A stretch of 64,000 bases of DNA from Ipomoea triloba (GCF_003576645.1 NC_044925.1:21740241-21804240); one strand, 5' to 3'. Numbered from the stretch's first letter, positions 1 through 13,145 are shown. The notes: a model not told the origin generated them from the letters alone. Numbers and translations are program-made.

Positions 1-820
1 GAAATCAAAAGCTTTAGAGCGGTTTACTAATAGAAAACTGTTTTCTGTTTTCCTTTTTCCAATTTTTCAATTTTTATTCTCTGTTTCTATTTTCTGTTTT
101 CTGTTTAGAAAACTTGTTTACTAACATTTATTTTTTCAAATTTATTTTTTTAGATTAACGTTATAAAATTAACAATAAATAAAAATATATCCGAACCAAT
201 CACCTATTAAGTTCACATAAAATTTACTTTAGATAATATTAATATTTTTTGAGCTAATATTAAAATATGTTTGGATATATTTATTTAAATGACATGTATA
301 TAATATATAATTTTTATTTTGAACTTTGATATAGTAATATATGTGAAATTTCAATATCCGATATCGGGATCAAACTTATATCCGATATAACATAATTAAA
401 AATATACAAACGAATAACCAATTGAGTTCAATCAAAATATAAAACCTGGTATAGATTTCAATTTTTAATTTTGATAATGTGAATGATGTATAATTTTAAG
501 CATAAGTTATGTTTAAATAAGTAATGCAAGTAGAAAAGATATAAGATGATAATGAATGTAATCATAGTAATGAACACATATGTAAGTAGATAATGGTGAG
601 AATGTGGTTATAGTGACATATAGTCTAATAGATGATTGCTGATTCTGTTTTCCATTTAGAAAACAGTTTTTAATAGTGTTTCAGTTTTCTAGAAAACTGG
701 AAAATTATTTCCTATTTTCAAAATGGAAAACTGTGCTAGTAAACATGTTTTCTGTTTTCTAATTTTCCAAATTTCCAGAAAACTGGAGAAAATTTCCTGT
801 TAGTAAACAGGCCCTTAGTC
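1..820. mobile_element. Foldback MITE-like element with long terminal inverted repeats
   Basis: Both ends carry the same A/T-rich motif in opposite orientation: about 19-120 reads 'ggtttactaatagaaaactg' and further TTTTCTGTTTTC runs, while 640-815 ends in 'tccTGTTAGTAAACAGGcc' preceded by GAAAACTGGAAAA blocks. The middle (about 130-640) is AT-rich and has no coding potential. This is the structure of a non-autonomous DNA transposon of the foldback type. The superfamily is not determined, and no clean target-site duplication is visible because the left end lies at the window edge. Confidence 0.55.
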
Positions 821-1479
821 TCTTGAAATAAGAAATTTATATAATAAATGTAATAAATGCATCCAATTACATGATATAACTTACAAGAAATTAAATTATT
901 TCTAATGTGGATTGAATCATTGAGAGAGTTTAGAAGAATGGTGACACATTTATAGTAGTGGCGTTAGAACTATCAGTCACTCTTATTAAACTTTTGCCAA
1001 TATCTAATTGAAAATTTTAGTGATTGGAGCAGTTGGGGGCAATGGATCTCATCAATTGTAGCGTATGAATCATGTTTCTTGAGAGTTGTTAAACCCTAGC
1101 TAATTGCTCTAGTTTTTTGCAAATAGAACATTAGTTTTGATCAATTTTGATGGTGTAAATAAACCCCGGGTATAGGGGTCCCGATCTAAGCTACTTTGTT
1201 ATACTCAAACACTGTGTAAATTTAAGAGGTAGTAATGAGGTTGGGAAGCTAATGGTCCTACACATGAGGTACGGAAGCTTCGGTTGGTACACTACAATTT
1301 GTAAGGAATTAGCCCTGTTATACTAAGTAGGATGTCCTATTTATACTAAATGGCAAGACAACATAATGATGACAAGTTATTTACATAGTTGACACTACAT
1401 TCATTAATTGTGCATTCATTAAGCTGTTGATGTGATGGTTGGTGAAGTGATTGCGGAGTTAACTCATCTAGTAGTGCTG

Positions 1480-1650
1480 ATCAGGAAGTATGTTGATATC
1501 AAGATTGAGAAGCTAAGTCTTCTAATATCGAGGCCAAGACGTCTTATGATATTTCGATACCGAGATCGAGAAGTCATCTGATATTGAGATCGAAAAATCT
1601 TTTATTATCAAGATTGTGAAGTCTTATGATATCGAGATTTCTTGAAAGCT
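1480..1650 (+). repeat. Degenerate tandem repeat, about 35-bp unit (GATATCGAGATCGAGAAGTC-like)
   Basis: About five imperfect copies of a unit resembling 'gatatcgagatcgagaagtc' follow one another (variants at about 1493, 1530, 1550, 1578, 1612 and 1630). The stretch is more GC-rich than its flanks. Such short arrays are common inside plant LTRs, but no LTR boundary can be assigned. 820-1480 and 1650-2450 contain no gene or clear repeat, apart from an (ATT)n tract near 2218-2250. Confidence 0.5.
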
Positions 1651-2458
1651 ATTGAACCCAATCGCTCTAGCGCTATCACAGGGCATTAATTTTGATGAAG
1701 TTAATCTAAACTCCTTTAGATATTTGAGTTTTTCACTCGCGAATTTGTACAATGGAAACTATGTAAAATTTGTTTAAAGGTTGCAAGAGGAAGAAGAGAA
1801 ACAATAAATAAAAAGTAGTAGGGGACTATATACTCCACAATCCAATTCCCTCATAGTGGAGACAAATGGAATAAAAACAATTATATGCAGTAAAGATAGA
1901 CTGAGTGGAGATTGAGAGAATAAGTGTACGTGCGAATTGCAATATATTGTTAAATTGTAAACCAGGGGACGAATTGAACCATCTTATGGTTTAGTCAACC
2001 GCAAGACATTATATTATATTCCTACCCACCACTGCAAATCCAAAATTTATAACCTCAATTTACCCTTTACAGCTTCTTTAGGGCTCCACCCCCTAATCAA
2101 AGTAAAAGGCTAAACAATATTTCTTTAAGTATTTTTTATTAAAATAATATATTTATTATTTAATCTCCATGTATCATAGAGTATTTCTATAAATAATTGT
2201 TGTAATTCAACATAATAATCATCATCATCATTATTATTATTATTATTGATCCCTGCTAGGGTTTAATTAATTGGCGAAATTTTAAACAATTCAGAGATCA
2301 AATTCATTGAAATTGAAAACTACATACTACATTAACAGTTGGAAAACAATTGAGAGACTAAAATTGTGATTAACTCTAATAAAAATATGGCACGTGTGAA
2401 TTTTATAATTATTGCAAACTTTCAAGTTTATAATATTTATAATGAATTAATATATTCA

Positions 2459-2727
2459 TTGGTCCTCCGAGTATTAGGGTTTTACCAACTGTGGTCATTG
2501 AGTTTAAAATGACCTCCAATGGTCTTCCAAGTTTTAAAAAATAACCACCCGTGGTCCTAATTCTTAAAATAACCTGAGTTTAAAAATTAAAATGACCACG
2601 AGACGTCCTAAAAGGACCACGAGTGATTATTTTTTTAAAACTTGGAGGACCATTGGATGTCATTTTAAACTCGAAGGACCATAGCTGGTAAAACCCTAAT
2701 ATTGGGAGGACCATTGAAGGAATGAAC
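2459..2727. mobile_element. Foldback MITE (GGTCCTCC...GGAGGACC family)
   Basis: The left half ('cattggtcctccgagtatta', 'gggttttaccaactgtggtc', 'ttccaagttttaaaaaataa') reappears as its reverse complement in the right half ('gattatttttttaaaacttg', 'ggaggaccattggatgtcat', 'ggtaaaaccctaatattggg'). The whole element would fold into a hairpin of about 120 bp per arm. There is no ORF. The 8152-8489 element has the same style and related wording. Confidence 0.7.
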
Positions 2728-2960
2728 TCTATTTATAATTATTGAAAACTTTCAAAATTTTTAATGTTTATAAAAAGAACCATACCTTATTTCCTTCTAT
2801 TTTCGGTAACCCTCAACTGTTGATCTACCTAGATGGATGAATAAGATTAGTCATCAGTTTTTACGTGGGAGATTTTTCTTATTTTTTAATCCATTAGATA
2901 TTTCTAGATTGATGACTTTAATTTGTTCATAGTTCTTTCCATTGCGCATGTTTTTATTTG

Positions 2961-2964
<4 letters not shown>

Positions 2965-3049
<85 letters not shown>

Positions 3050-3687
3050 NNNNNNNNNNNNNNNNNNNNNNNNNNNNNNNNNNNNNNNNNNNNNNNNNNN
3101 NNNNNNNNNNNNNNNNNNNNNNNNNNNNNNNNNNNNNNNNNNNNNNNNNNNNNNNNNNNNNNNNNNNNNNNNNNNNNNNNNNNNNNNNNNNNNNNNNNNN
3201 NNNNNNNNNNNNNNNNNNNNNNNNNNNNNNNNNNNNNNNNNNNNNNNNNNNNNNNNNNNNNNNNNNNNNNNNNNNNNNNNNNNNNNNNNNNNNNNNNNNN
3301 NNNNNNNNNNNNNNNNNNNNNNNNNNNNNNNNNNNNNNNNNNNNNNNNNNNNNNNNNNNNNNNNNNNNNNNNNNNNNNNNNNNNNNNNNNNNNNNNNNNN
3401 NNNNNNNNNNNNNNNNNNNNNNNNNNNNNNNNNNNNNNNNNNNNNNNNNNNNNNNNNNNNNNNNNNNNNNNNNNNNNNNNNNNNNNNNNNNNNNNNNNNN
3501 NNNNNNNNNNNNNNNNNNNNNNNNNNNNNNNNNNNNNNNNNNNNNNNNNNNNNNNNNNNNNNNNNNNNNNNNNNNNNNNNNNNNNNNNNNNNNNNNNNNN
3601 NNNNNNNNNNNNNNNNNNNNNNNNNNNNNNNNNNNNNNNNNNNNNNNNNNNNNNNNNNNNNNNNNNNNNNNNNNNNNNNNTTTTTTT

Positions 3688-3774
<87 letters not shown>
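2965..3774. repeat. (TA)n microsatellite interrupted by an assembly gap
   Basis: Pure TA repeat from about 2965 to 3049, then N from 3050 to 3680, then seven T, 'gtt' and TA again to about 3774. The gap was evidently caused by the microsatellite. Any apparent Tyr-Ile open reading frame here is only the TA repeat. Confidence 0.95.
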
Positions 3775-3776
<2 letters not shown>

Positions 3777-3777
<1 letters not shown>

Positions 3778-4470
3778 TAAGGTTCCGGTGCAAAGAAGGC
3801 CGCATGTGAAACATGAGGATAAATCTCAGTCTTAGATCAACTGCTATTTAAAAAAAATTCGCCACCTACGATCTTCAACAATGTGCACCGGAAGGCACAA
3901 CAATGTGCTCTAAAAGAAAAAAAAGTGCACTGGAAGGCACAAAAATGTGAAGAAATTATTGAAAAAAAAAACTAAATTTAATATAGGATCTTCAACACAA
4001 ATTATAAATGACCGTAAATAATAAACGAGCAAACAAGATTCAACTCAAACTAGTAATTAGTGATCAAGATTAACTGATCTTTTTTTTAAAAAAAGTTCGT
4101 CACCTACGATCTTTAACAATGTTCTCTGGAAGCTCAACAATGTGTAGTCCTAGGCAAAACAAAATGCACTTCGAAGGCACAACAATATGCTCTAGAAGGC
4201 TCAACATTGTGATCTGTAACGCTTAACAATGTGTACTGGAAGGCTCAACAATGTGTACTCTAAGACAAAAAATGCAATTCGAAGGCACAACAATGTGCTT
4301 TGGAAGACGCAACAATATGCTTTGGAAGGCTCAACAATGTGCTCTAGAAGGTGACTGGAAGACACATCATCAATGTACTCTGAAAGGCACAATATTGTCT
4401 TTGAAGGGTACAACATTGTGCTTTGTAAGAAGGAAAAAAAATGCTCTGAATGACTAAAAAAAATTAACTT
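3777..4470 (+). repeat. Degenerate array of about 20-bp units (CAACAATGTGCTCTGGAAGG-like)
   Basis: Units resembling 'caacaatgtgctctggaagg' occur many times between about 3878 and 4440 with substitutions (gcaccggaaggc, gctctagaaggc, gtactggaaggc, gctttggaagac). Two AT-rich segments with 'ttcgccacctacgatcttca' / 'ttcgtcacctacgatcttta' (about 3860 and 4097) show that a larger block is also duplicated. It directly abuts the TA microsatellite. It has no protein-coding signature and is probably the inside of a non-autonomous DNA transposon. Confidence 0.6.
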
Positions 4471-4627
4471 ATACAAAATTATCAAAATACCACCACATTC
4501 TTTTTTTTTTTTTTTTTTTGTGTAAATAACTTCATTCTGACCCTGGATCTAGACTGAATCAATGGATGAAATTAAACCCTATTTTTCACCTAAGGGAAGC
4601 TTTTCACCTGATCCGTTATCTCCCCCT

Positions 4628-4658
4628 ACATACATACATACATACATACATACATACA

Positions 4659-4718
<60 letters not shown>
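4628..4718 (+). repeat. (CATA)n followed by (TA)n microsatellite
   Basis: About 15 tandem CATA units run into about 16 TA units. A poly-T tract sits just upstream at 4501-4519. Confidence 0.95.
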
Positions 4719-4719
<1 letters not shown>

Positions 4720-5192
4720 AAGGGTTCAGGTGCGCTTAAATCTTTTCGTGCGGTTTTGCGGTATTCACTTTAAGCATTAAAACGACGCACCTTAAGTACA
4801 CAAACCACACACCTTAAGCTAAGAACACAAAAGAACACAAACTACGCACCCAAAGTTTTTAAATGGTGCACTTTTAGTTGATAACACACTGCGCACATTA
4901 AGTACACAAACCACGCACCTTAAGTACACAAGCCACGCATCTTAAGAACACAGACTACACAACTAATGTTTTAAAATGACGCACCTTAAGTTTCAACAAC
5001 TCACGAACCTTAACATACATATCACACACTTTAAAAAAAGAAAACAACGCACCTTAAGAAGAAAAATCATGCACCTTAAACTTTAGGTTCACTCACCTTA
5101 AGCATACAAATCATGCACCTTAAGAAGAAAATTACGCACCTAAAGCCACCGCACAACCGCACGGGAAACATCCCACCACACAAGAACTTATA
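4719..5192. mobile_element. MITE-like element inserted in TA repeat, with internal ACGCACCTTAAG array
   Basis: The left end has 'cgtgcggttttgcggt' and the right end has 'accgcacaaccgcacg', its near inverse, so the element has terminal inverted repeats of roughly 40 bp. Between them a 12-bp word (ACGCACCTTAAG and variants such as ACACACCTTAAG, ATGCACCTTAAG, TCACCTTAAG) recurs more than ten times, spaced by A-rich DNA. TA repeats abut both sides (4686-4718 and 'tatatatat' at about 5190). It has no ORF. This fits a TA-targeting non-autonomous DNA transposon, but the family is unknown. Confidence 0.6.
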
Positions 5193-5199
5193 TATATGA

Positions 5200-6360
5200 A
5201 TGAGGTAGGGTTTGAAATATTTAAGACAATCAATTCAAGGAATGATTACTTATGTCAAATTAACCACATGCGTGGACAATTGTTATCCTCTTAAATCATA
5301 ATTGACTATTTGATAATAATAAGGAAGAAGTACCAACCCCACCCCCCTCCAAAAAAAAAAAAAGAAAAAAAAAGAAAAAAAAAACGATAGAAAGATTCTA
5401 ATTGATCAATTCTATTTTCCACGCAAAACTATTTTTGTATGCTACAAAATCTAAATAGAATCTCAAGTCAATAACTCTGATAAAGAATTTTGTAAAATTA
5501 TTTAAAAAATCCATTATGTTATTCTAGTATTATCTTTAATTCTTTTTTTTTTTTTACCAATAATTTGATAGTAAAGATGGAGTTTTCTTTTCTTTTCTTT
5601 TTGTTTTGTTTTCTTGTTTTTAAACATCTCTGATCTACACATGATGATATACATATACATATAGAATCTTCCTTACCTTGACAGATCATGAGAAGAATAT
5701 ATAGATGCCTGGTAATTAAGTAATTTAAATTTGATTATGGATGACAATAAATAACATCATGGAGACATAAGGATGGGGTTGTTGTCTGCTGGGTGCAAAA
5801 TTTGAAAAATTAAACCAGAAAAGATGAGATAATGCACTAAGTAGTTGAAGTGCCACCCGTGCATACATGTTTCAATCATATTATTATCCTCTCATCTCAT
5901 GCTCATAATAGTTACCCCAAATCTCTTTTTCGTTGAACAACCCATCAAAAGATTCTCTTTCTTTGACAATACAGAATCCTTCTTCAATTCCTCCTCCTTG
6001 GTCTAAGCAAAACGACAACCACGCACTCACTTTTAATTTTCTAGTCTTTTAATTTATTGTTACATATATTTGAAAATTTTAAGGTATCGGTGAACACTGA
6101 TATTTTTAGTACTGAATATAACTTAAAAGTAAATGGGAAGCCCTTTGAGTTTGTATTGGGTATTGTAAGGATGTTGTCTTCACAATACCCGGTACAAACA
6201 CTTCCTTCAAAGCTAGCTTTATACAATACTGGCTTTATACACAAACAAACCACTCCACAAGAAAGAACTAGGAAACAAAAAGAACCTTCCATATGTAAAA
6301 ATCTAATTGATTGGAAGCTAAGTAATTCGAGAAAAATATAGTGACATTTTTGTAAATACT
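5200..6360. other. Intergenic, no feature recognised
   Basis: AT-rich DNA with poly-A and poly-T tracts (about 5346-5385, 5544-5557). A short open frame near 6041-6364 exists on both strands but shows no domain, no codon-like composition and no splice context. Nothing else can be supported. Confidence 0.6.
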
Positions 6361-6379
6361 TCAAACTTTAAAGTGAAAT

Positions 6380-6800
6380 TAACAACATTATATATAGTGT
6401 ATTTTTCAGCACTATGGAGTGCAATTAAGCAAAACTATAAAGTGCATTTGTTGATAAATTCAAAAACAAAGTTCAAAGCTAAACCATAAATAATAAAGAG
6501 TAAACCCCTAAACCAAACTAAAAAACTAAACCATAAGTGCAATGAACTTTCACATTAGGTGCATTTAATGATATCGTTGGGTGCACTTTATAGTATTGCT
6601 AGGTGTACTTCATATTGTTAATATATAGGTGCACTCTAAAGATAAATAGTAACTATTAAATTCTAAAGTGAACTTCTAACACAAATTAAAAAAGGGTAAA
6701 CAATTTCATTTCACTTACACATATCACGAAATGCACTCTATGGTGTTACTAAGTGCATTTCATTATATTGCTACTTATACTTATAGTTTGAATTATTTAT
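6380..6800. repeat. Dispersed AGTGCA/GTGCACTT word-rich segment, MITE-like
   Basis: Words of the form AAGTGCATTT, GTGCACTTTA, GTGCACTCTA and GTGCAATTAA recur about ten times in both orientations across the segment, in the style of the 4719-5192 element. I cannot fix termini or a target-site duplication. 6800-8140 holds only AT-rich DNA without a recognisable feature. Confidence 0.4.
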
Positions 6801-8142
6801 GAAAATATATAGCATTATTTTTTCCTTTCTCGTTGCTGTAAAGTCGTTAGATCTTTCCAAGTGGATGACTCTGAGTAGTTTCTAGTTCTCTCATTTGTGA
6901 AAGTTACTATTTTGTAAAAATAAAAAAATAGTGCATTCTTCTGCATAGTCAAATCTCAATCCTACTTGTTTGGTTAAACTTCTCAAATTAAATTATAAGA
7001 CTAACACTCTATTTTAATAGATGATATTTTGCATGCGACATTATATTGTTAAAAAAAAAAAATCTATAGCAATGCAATACATGATATGATGTTGAAGTTA
7101 ATTATAATAGTACCAGATACTGTTTAATAATTATATTTTTTATTAAAAATGAAATAAAATTATTATACTTGTATAATGTAATGTTTAACGTATATTCTTT
7201 ATTAAAAGTGTAAAAAAAAAACTATTTAATTTATAATATAAATAATGCAATTTAGTAAAGTTTAGCAAATAGGAGCACAATAAAATTAGCCCGTGGAATA
7301 ATGCAAGATTTGGAAATTGGAATTGAATACTGTCCTAGTCAAAAGTGATTACATTTTGGAATCATTGTTAGTTGGGGTGCTTATGATAAAATTAAATAAA
7401 CATTCTTTTGCATTTGCTCATCCCATTAAGCTAAGTCAGTTGGTTTCTTTGTCCCCCAATTTCTATTTTCTTTTTCTTCTTAATTTTCACAAAAACCACT
7501 CTACTTTATCATCACAACAATGGACAATGCTAAATAATGTCTCTACAAAAGTCTGTCATTTCCTGATATGTCAATGTTTAATAAGTTGAAATTTAAAATA
7601 AATAAAAAAAAACCATTCAAAAGTTGACACATCAGGAAGTGACAAAAAATAATTTTTTTTTTATAAGGGTGAGAAAAATTTTCTTCACAAGATCGAATAC
7701 GAGCAGCCCGTCTAAAGGTAAAATATAAACAATTATGGGATTAAAAAATTCAAACCTAGCCTCATCAAGCCTCACTCCAGTAGCAAAGATGATCTTTAAG
7801 GTCAAAACTTTTGATCATGTGTTTGAGTTTCATTCAGAGAAATTTTAGTGAGATTTAGATATAAGATTGTATATATATATAATCCATATTGCATTTGTAA
7901 TTGAAATAAATATATTGCATACTCAACTCGTTGACAAAAATAATTTCAAAATTAAGTCACTAATGCAGTAATGCACAAGTTGAAATCAAGTTTACTAATA
8001 GTTTTGATCTTTTCGGATTTATATATTAAAAAGTATAGATTCTTTCGTCATGTCCACAGTATCGGTCACAAACATGTATAATATACTTGGCTAAATCAGG
8101 CACTATCTATACTAATGTTTATGAGTTGTTTTTTTTTTTTTA

Positions 8143-8498
8143 AATGTTTATGAGTTAATGTCATATGAAGTCCTCCAAGTATAGTAATTTTGTCACGTTT
8201 AGTCCTAAACTTTCAAATTAACCATCTGCGGTCCTTCAACATTCAAATTGTTACCATTTGTGTTCCAAATTAACCACACATGTTCCTTCAACTTTCAAAA
8301 TTTAACTAGTTATGATCCTCTTTGAAAGATCATATCATGTCTGGTTAAAATTTGATAATTGAAGGACAATGGATGGTTAACTTAGACCACGGATTTAAAA
8401 TCGAAAGATCACAAGTGGTCAATTTAAAAGTTTAGGATTAAATGTAGCAAAATCACTATATTCGGACAATCTTATATGGTGTTAACCCTAATGTTTAT
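8143..8498. mobile_element. MULE-type foldback MITE with perfect 9-bp target-site duplication
   Basis: The element runs 8152-8489. The direct repeat 'aatgtttat' flanks it exactly at 8143-8151 and 8490-8498. The arms are inverted copies over roughly 150 bp: left 'tcacgtttagtcctaaactt' against right 'aagtttaggattaaatgta' (reverse complement), and left 'gagttaatgtcatat' against right 'atatggtgttaaccct'. It is non-coding. The 9-bp duplication and long inverted repeats are typical of non-autonomous Mutator-like elements. Confidence 0.75.
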
Positions 8499-8954
8499 AG
8501 CATCCCGGTATATAACAAAAATTAATATACATGAGTATAATAGCAGTAAAAAATTCTAAAAATTTATAATTAGCATTGTAATTATTGTTTCGAATAAAAC
8601 AAAAAATAACTGTCGATGATGAGTTATTGATGATAAATTAAGAAGATTAAGTGGAAAAAAAATACTAAAGAAATAGAATAATGACAGGCATGGAGTCGTA
8701 AAGGAAGCACTGTACCTTGAGATTCGGTCTTTGTATCTCCTTTTGTGGTTCTTAAAAGATGCTTATTGTTTCTTTATTCACTACCATTTTTATCTCCAAA
8801 GGTGATTTTTTGTTCATAGGTGTCATAAAAAGGACGAAGGGTTAATATATACGTTTTTGTTGGTTGCTTTTTGTGAAATAATGGTCAAAACTTTGGATAC
8901 GTACAGAAACATGTAGTTACTATTTGATGATTAATTTTAGTCTACAAATCACAT

Positions 8955-9175
8955 GCGATAAGTAAAGTAAATCGTATTAGGAAGACCATGCACAACATAT
9001 TTGACTAAGAGAGTATGGACAAGAATAAAACTTAAGATCTTCAACTACTCAGTCACTCATAAGTAAAATAAATCGTACTAAGAAGACCATATGCAACATA
9101 CTTGCCCAAGAAAGTATTGACAAGAATCGAATTCAAGACCTTTTAGTACTTAGCCACCCATGACATTTAGGGAAT
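8955..9175 (+). repeat. Tandem duplication, about 103-bp unit
   Basis: The block beginning 'agtaaagtaaatcgtattag' near 8960, running through 'gaagaccatgcacaacatat' and 'gtatggacaagaat', is repeated from about 9063 ('agtaaaataaatcgtactaa', 'gaagaccatatgcaacatac', 'gtattgacaagaat'). The copies have diverged by about 15 percent. 9175-10140 is otherwise AT-rich with an (AATGAT/AAT)n tract at about 9480-9530 and no gene. Confidence 0.65.
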
Positions 9176-10155
9176 AAAATTTAGAACCTTATGCTTACCA
9201 AGTTAATTATATGACAAACTTGGTTAAAATTGTCCCATTTACCATTATTGATGATGAAATTGCATTATGATGTCCAAAATTTGAACTCCAGTGACATAAC
9301 ATGGCATTTGGTTGGAAGGAAAGAATTAGGAAGAAAAAGAATTGTAATTCGTGATAAAAGAGTAAGGTAGGAATAAAGTAGGAATTCAAATTACTTTGTT
9401 TGGTAAGGAGGAATAGAATTATTGAGAATCAAAAGGGAAGAAGTGATATAAAGTCTAAAATGTTCTTGTGTAATATTATAATAATGATAATAATGATAAT
9501 AATGATAATAATAATAATAATAATAATAATGGACAATTTAATTAGTCATTTTTTTTCCTTTCCAAGATGCTTTGAATTCCAATTCCTAGAATCCTAAGGG
9601 ATACATGAATTGTGAAATTATGTAATGCAGATATGTAACACAATATGAAGCAACAAAAGAAGCGCCAAAATAAGTACACAATTGAATTTGATAACGCAGT
9701 TGGAGAACACCTCCTAATCTGCGGGGCCACGCCCAAAAACATTTTCACTTAAGATCAACCCGTTGATTTTTACAATTACAAGGTTCAACGAATTACAAAA
9801 CTAGGTCTACCACCTATTTAAACACTAACTCATAAAATAACTCTATGAAAAAGTTTACAAGTACAGTTTGAACTAATTTTGCTAATTAAACAAACTGTAA
9901 CCAATCTGGATTTTAAAACATCTTGTACTAATATAAAGTAGAGCTGACTTCTCTAGATAGTACACCAGTCTTTCCTTGTTTTGAAGTTTCCCTGCAGCAC
10001 CTACCAAATAATCTCTTGTAGCACCTACCAACATAATATTACTATTTTTCCCTTTTTAAAAACTTCACTCTTTCTTCATTACATAGTTCCCTATTTATAG
10101 GGTCTTGGATACTTAAAAATAGGAAAACTAATTCCATGTTTTCACCATGTAAATA

Positions 10156-10581
10156 GGGAGTTAACGCAAATTATATCGTGGATCATGGTTCACAATGCAT
10201 TGTGGACCATGATCATAACTGATACTGCAGTTGTGTTGAATGGATACTGCATTTGTGTTGAAAAGATACTGCAGTTGTGTTGAAAGAAACTGTTGTTGCA
10301 CGGAACAGAGGCCGTTCATCGGTTCAACACAACTATAGTATCTGTTCAATACAACTGTAGTATCTTTTCAACACAACTGCAGTATCCGTTCAACACAACT
10401 GCAGTTCCAGATGAATGACACGGCCTCTATTCCGCACAACTGCAGTTCCTTTTCAACACAACTGCAGTATCCTTTCAATACAACTACAATATCCTTTCAA
10501 CACAACTGCAGTATCAACCATGACCCATGGTCCACAATGCACTGTGAACCATGGTCCATAGTATAAGGACTGGGGAGTTAA
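10156..10581. mobile_element. Foldback element with CTGCAG-centred repeat units (copy A), 9-bp duplication
   Basis: The direct repeat 'gggagttaa' sits at 10156-10164 and 10573-10581. The outer inverted repeats contain 'catggttcacaatgcattgt' on the left and its near inverse on the right. The left arm carries units 'gatactgcagttgtgttgaa' and the right arm many units in the opposite sense, 'ttcaacacaactgcagtatc'. A central inverted pair is built around 'acagaggccgttcatc' and 'gacacggcctct'. It is non-coding. Copy B is at 52747-53506. The outer flanks also share 'ttcaccatgtaaatagggag', so the locus was partly duplicated. Confidence 0.7.
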
Positions 10582-10639
10582 TCTCATGTCTTCACCATGT
10601 AAATATGTAAATAGGGAGTTAATCCCATGTCTCTAGACA

Positions 10640-12730
10640 CTCACGCATAACTCCTTGGAAAAGTGAAGAGAAATTCTCTCATTCACTCATTTTGTTGAAT
10701 TATTTCAGAAACATGATCAATCACTCCACAAAAATAGCTCCCACATTTTAAATACAACATATGCCAATAATAAATTAATCAAGTACGTACTAAAATTAAT
10801 TAAACTAATATTATAATTAAATGAATATAATTATATTAATTTAATTTATTTACGTACTAACAAATTACAATTCCACAAATAGAGGGACCAACCAAACACT
10901 GTAGTTTCTAGCTCCGCTAAATTACATTTTAGTTGAATTGGAATTCATGTCAACCAAACAACCTCTAAATTTAGAATACTAATTTTAAGATGTCAATTCT
11001 CTAAGTTTTTAATATGAAGTATATATTATGTTTTCTCATTTCAAAATCATTAATGTGTATGATATTATTATTATTATGTGGAGGTTTAGAGAGTAAATCT
11101 AACATTCTTGCATCAAAACATAATGCTGGTTACTACGTAGGTATAAGAAAACAAAGGTATATATTGTTACTAATTATAATTTTAGATGAAATAATATGCG
11201 TTTAACTTAATAAAAAAAAATAAGAAAGTAAGGCCAAATTGTTAATTTAGGGAAAAAAGGGTTTTGTTGGAATTTGTTTCCATTTGAAGCTAATACTTTT
11301 GATAAAAGAGAGATAGTAAGTCATTTCATAGGGAGGTGACTAGTGGCAACTGTGAGTATAAAGGTTTGTTGTTTGTAAAGATGATGCTTAGCTTTTAACT
11401 TTCCAAGGGTTCTTGCTATCTCCATCCATTAAGTAGTGAGATTTATGCTTTGCCTAATACCTAGAAATCATATCTTTTGCCATTTTTATTGAATAATATA
11501 ATGCAAATGAATAATGCTCAATCAGATGGCTTTACAGATTACGTTTGTACTACTTGAGTTGTACACCCAATTTTTTATTTTTATTTTATTTTTTTGCATA
11601 TTGGAATGGTATATATTTTTATTTGGTTCACAAGAATGTGATTATGTGAGATTTCTTTAATTAAGTAATGTGAATATCTGTAAATAATTTTTAATCTTTA
11701 TTTATTTATTTATTTTATTTTACATCTCTAGAAATCTAATTCCTTTTAAAATTGGTTAATATGAGGTTAATGTATGAGATCAGTTTTGAACAAAAAATTT
11801 ACTACCTCTATTCCCCATTTTGTTTGTCAGGTTTAATTAACGAGGGTTGATTGAATTTATTTTTAATTCAATTTTTCATAATATTAAATTTAGTATTAAT
11901 ATATAAAATTTATATATTTAGAAACTACATTAAAAGTATTATTAAACACAAAAAATGAAATTTAAAAATAATTAAAAATTACTAAAGAAAAATGAGCAAT
12001 AAAAAAAGAATTAATTTGATCAATAAATAGTAAACAGACAAAATAGGACAGAGAGAGTAAATATTAACTCATTACATTATTATGGAAAATGCTTAGGGTC
12101 TCATATCACTCACTAATTAGTACTCCGTAATTAATGATTATTCATCATGTTAAAGAATATAAATTTTTAAAAATACAATGTAGGTAGGGTGTTAATTATG
12201 AATATAATTTTTAGTAAGCTGCTCATGTTCGTCTTCGATAGGCGTTAAATTCATTTATGTTCGTATATATAAAATGTGTACAAATTATATTTCTTAAATA
12301 AAAATAGAGATCATTGTCTTAGTGTTCACACTAATACTGCTAGAACTTTTATTGGGGCCTAAATTTCAATGGCTAATAATTACATGCAACAAAATATATA
12401 TATATGCGTTGTATTTTCTATAGTTGACAACCAATGGTCATCATTAGGTTGGGGAAATTAATAAGTTAAAGCATGTGTCACTTAGATTTACTGTTTCAAC
12501 TAGAAAAACTATATTCTTAATTAGGCTTAAGTTTTTATAAGTTTGTGACATCCAGTTGATATATTACATTACAATACACTATTGTTATACGAAATATAAG
12601 TTATTTTGGCTACACCAACACTTCACGTTTTAAGAAAGATCTTTTAACACGTTTACTTAATTTTAAAAATTCGAGTTTGATTAGAAAAGACTCAAAAGAG
12701 TGTGTGATATTTTAAATCTTGCTTATTTAT
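10640..12730. other. Intergenic, no gene recognised
   Basis: Very AT-rich DNA on both strands. Open frames here are short and without domain signatures. No tRNA, rRNA or complete transposon could be delimited. Confidence 0.55.
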
Positions 12731-12734
12731 ATGT

Positions 12735-13145
12735 GAGTTAGTTTCATTTTTTGTCGTAGATTTATAGGTGATGACAGTCCACTTTTAGTCCTTTAATTTT
12801 ACAAAACATCTCCTTTGGTCTTAGTATTATTGTGACATGATTATTTTTTTGTTCTCCGTCAACAAAATTATTGAAATTTTCTTAAATATAAGGATATTTT
12901 GGTCATTTTTATACAAATTGGATTGACCGGCTATATTTTTATTTATATATTTTTGAAAACAATTCATAATTGAGGACCTAATTAAATGCTTTTGTATTTT
13001 ACAAAATTTAAACGATTTTGTTTATAGAGGGCCAAAAATGGTCATGCCACAATAATACCGAGACCAAAGAGAGATGTTCTTTAAAAAAGGACTAAAAGTG
13101 AATTGACACATATAAATCTAGAAACAAAAATGAAATTAACTCTTT
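12735..13145. mobile_element. Foldback MITE, arms about 130 bp
   Basis: The left arm reads 'gagttagtttcattttttgt', 'cacttttagtcctttaattt', 'tttggtcttagtattattgt'. The right arm carries the inverse of each, in reverse order ('acaataataccgagaccaaa', 'ggactaaaagtg', 'atgaaattaactc'). The AT-rich centre includes a second, weaker inverted pair. There is no coding sequence. No clean target-site duplication was found. Confidence 0.65.

Noticed and set aside
2942..3835. Open frames of about 290 codons on both strands
   Set aside because: They are translations of the TA microsatellite and the N gap (Tyr-Ile repeats), not genes.
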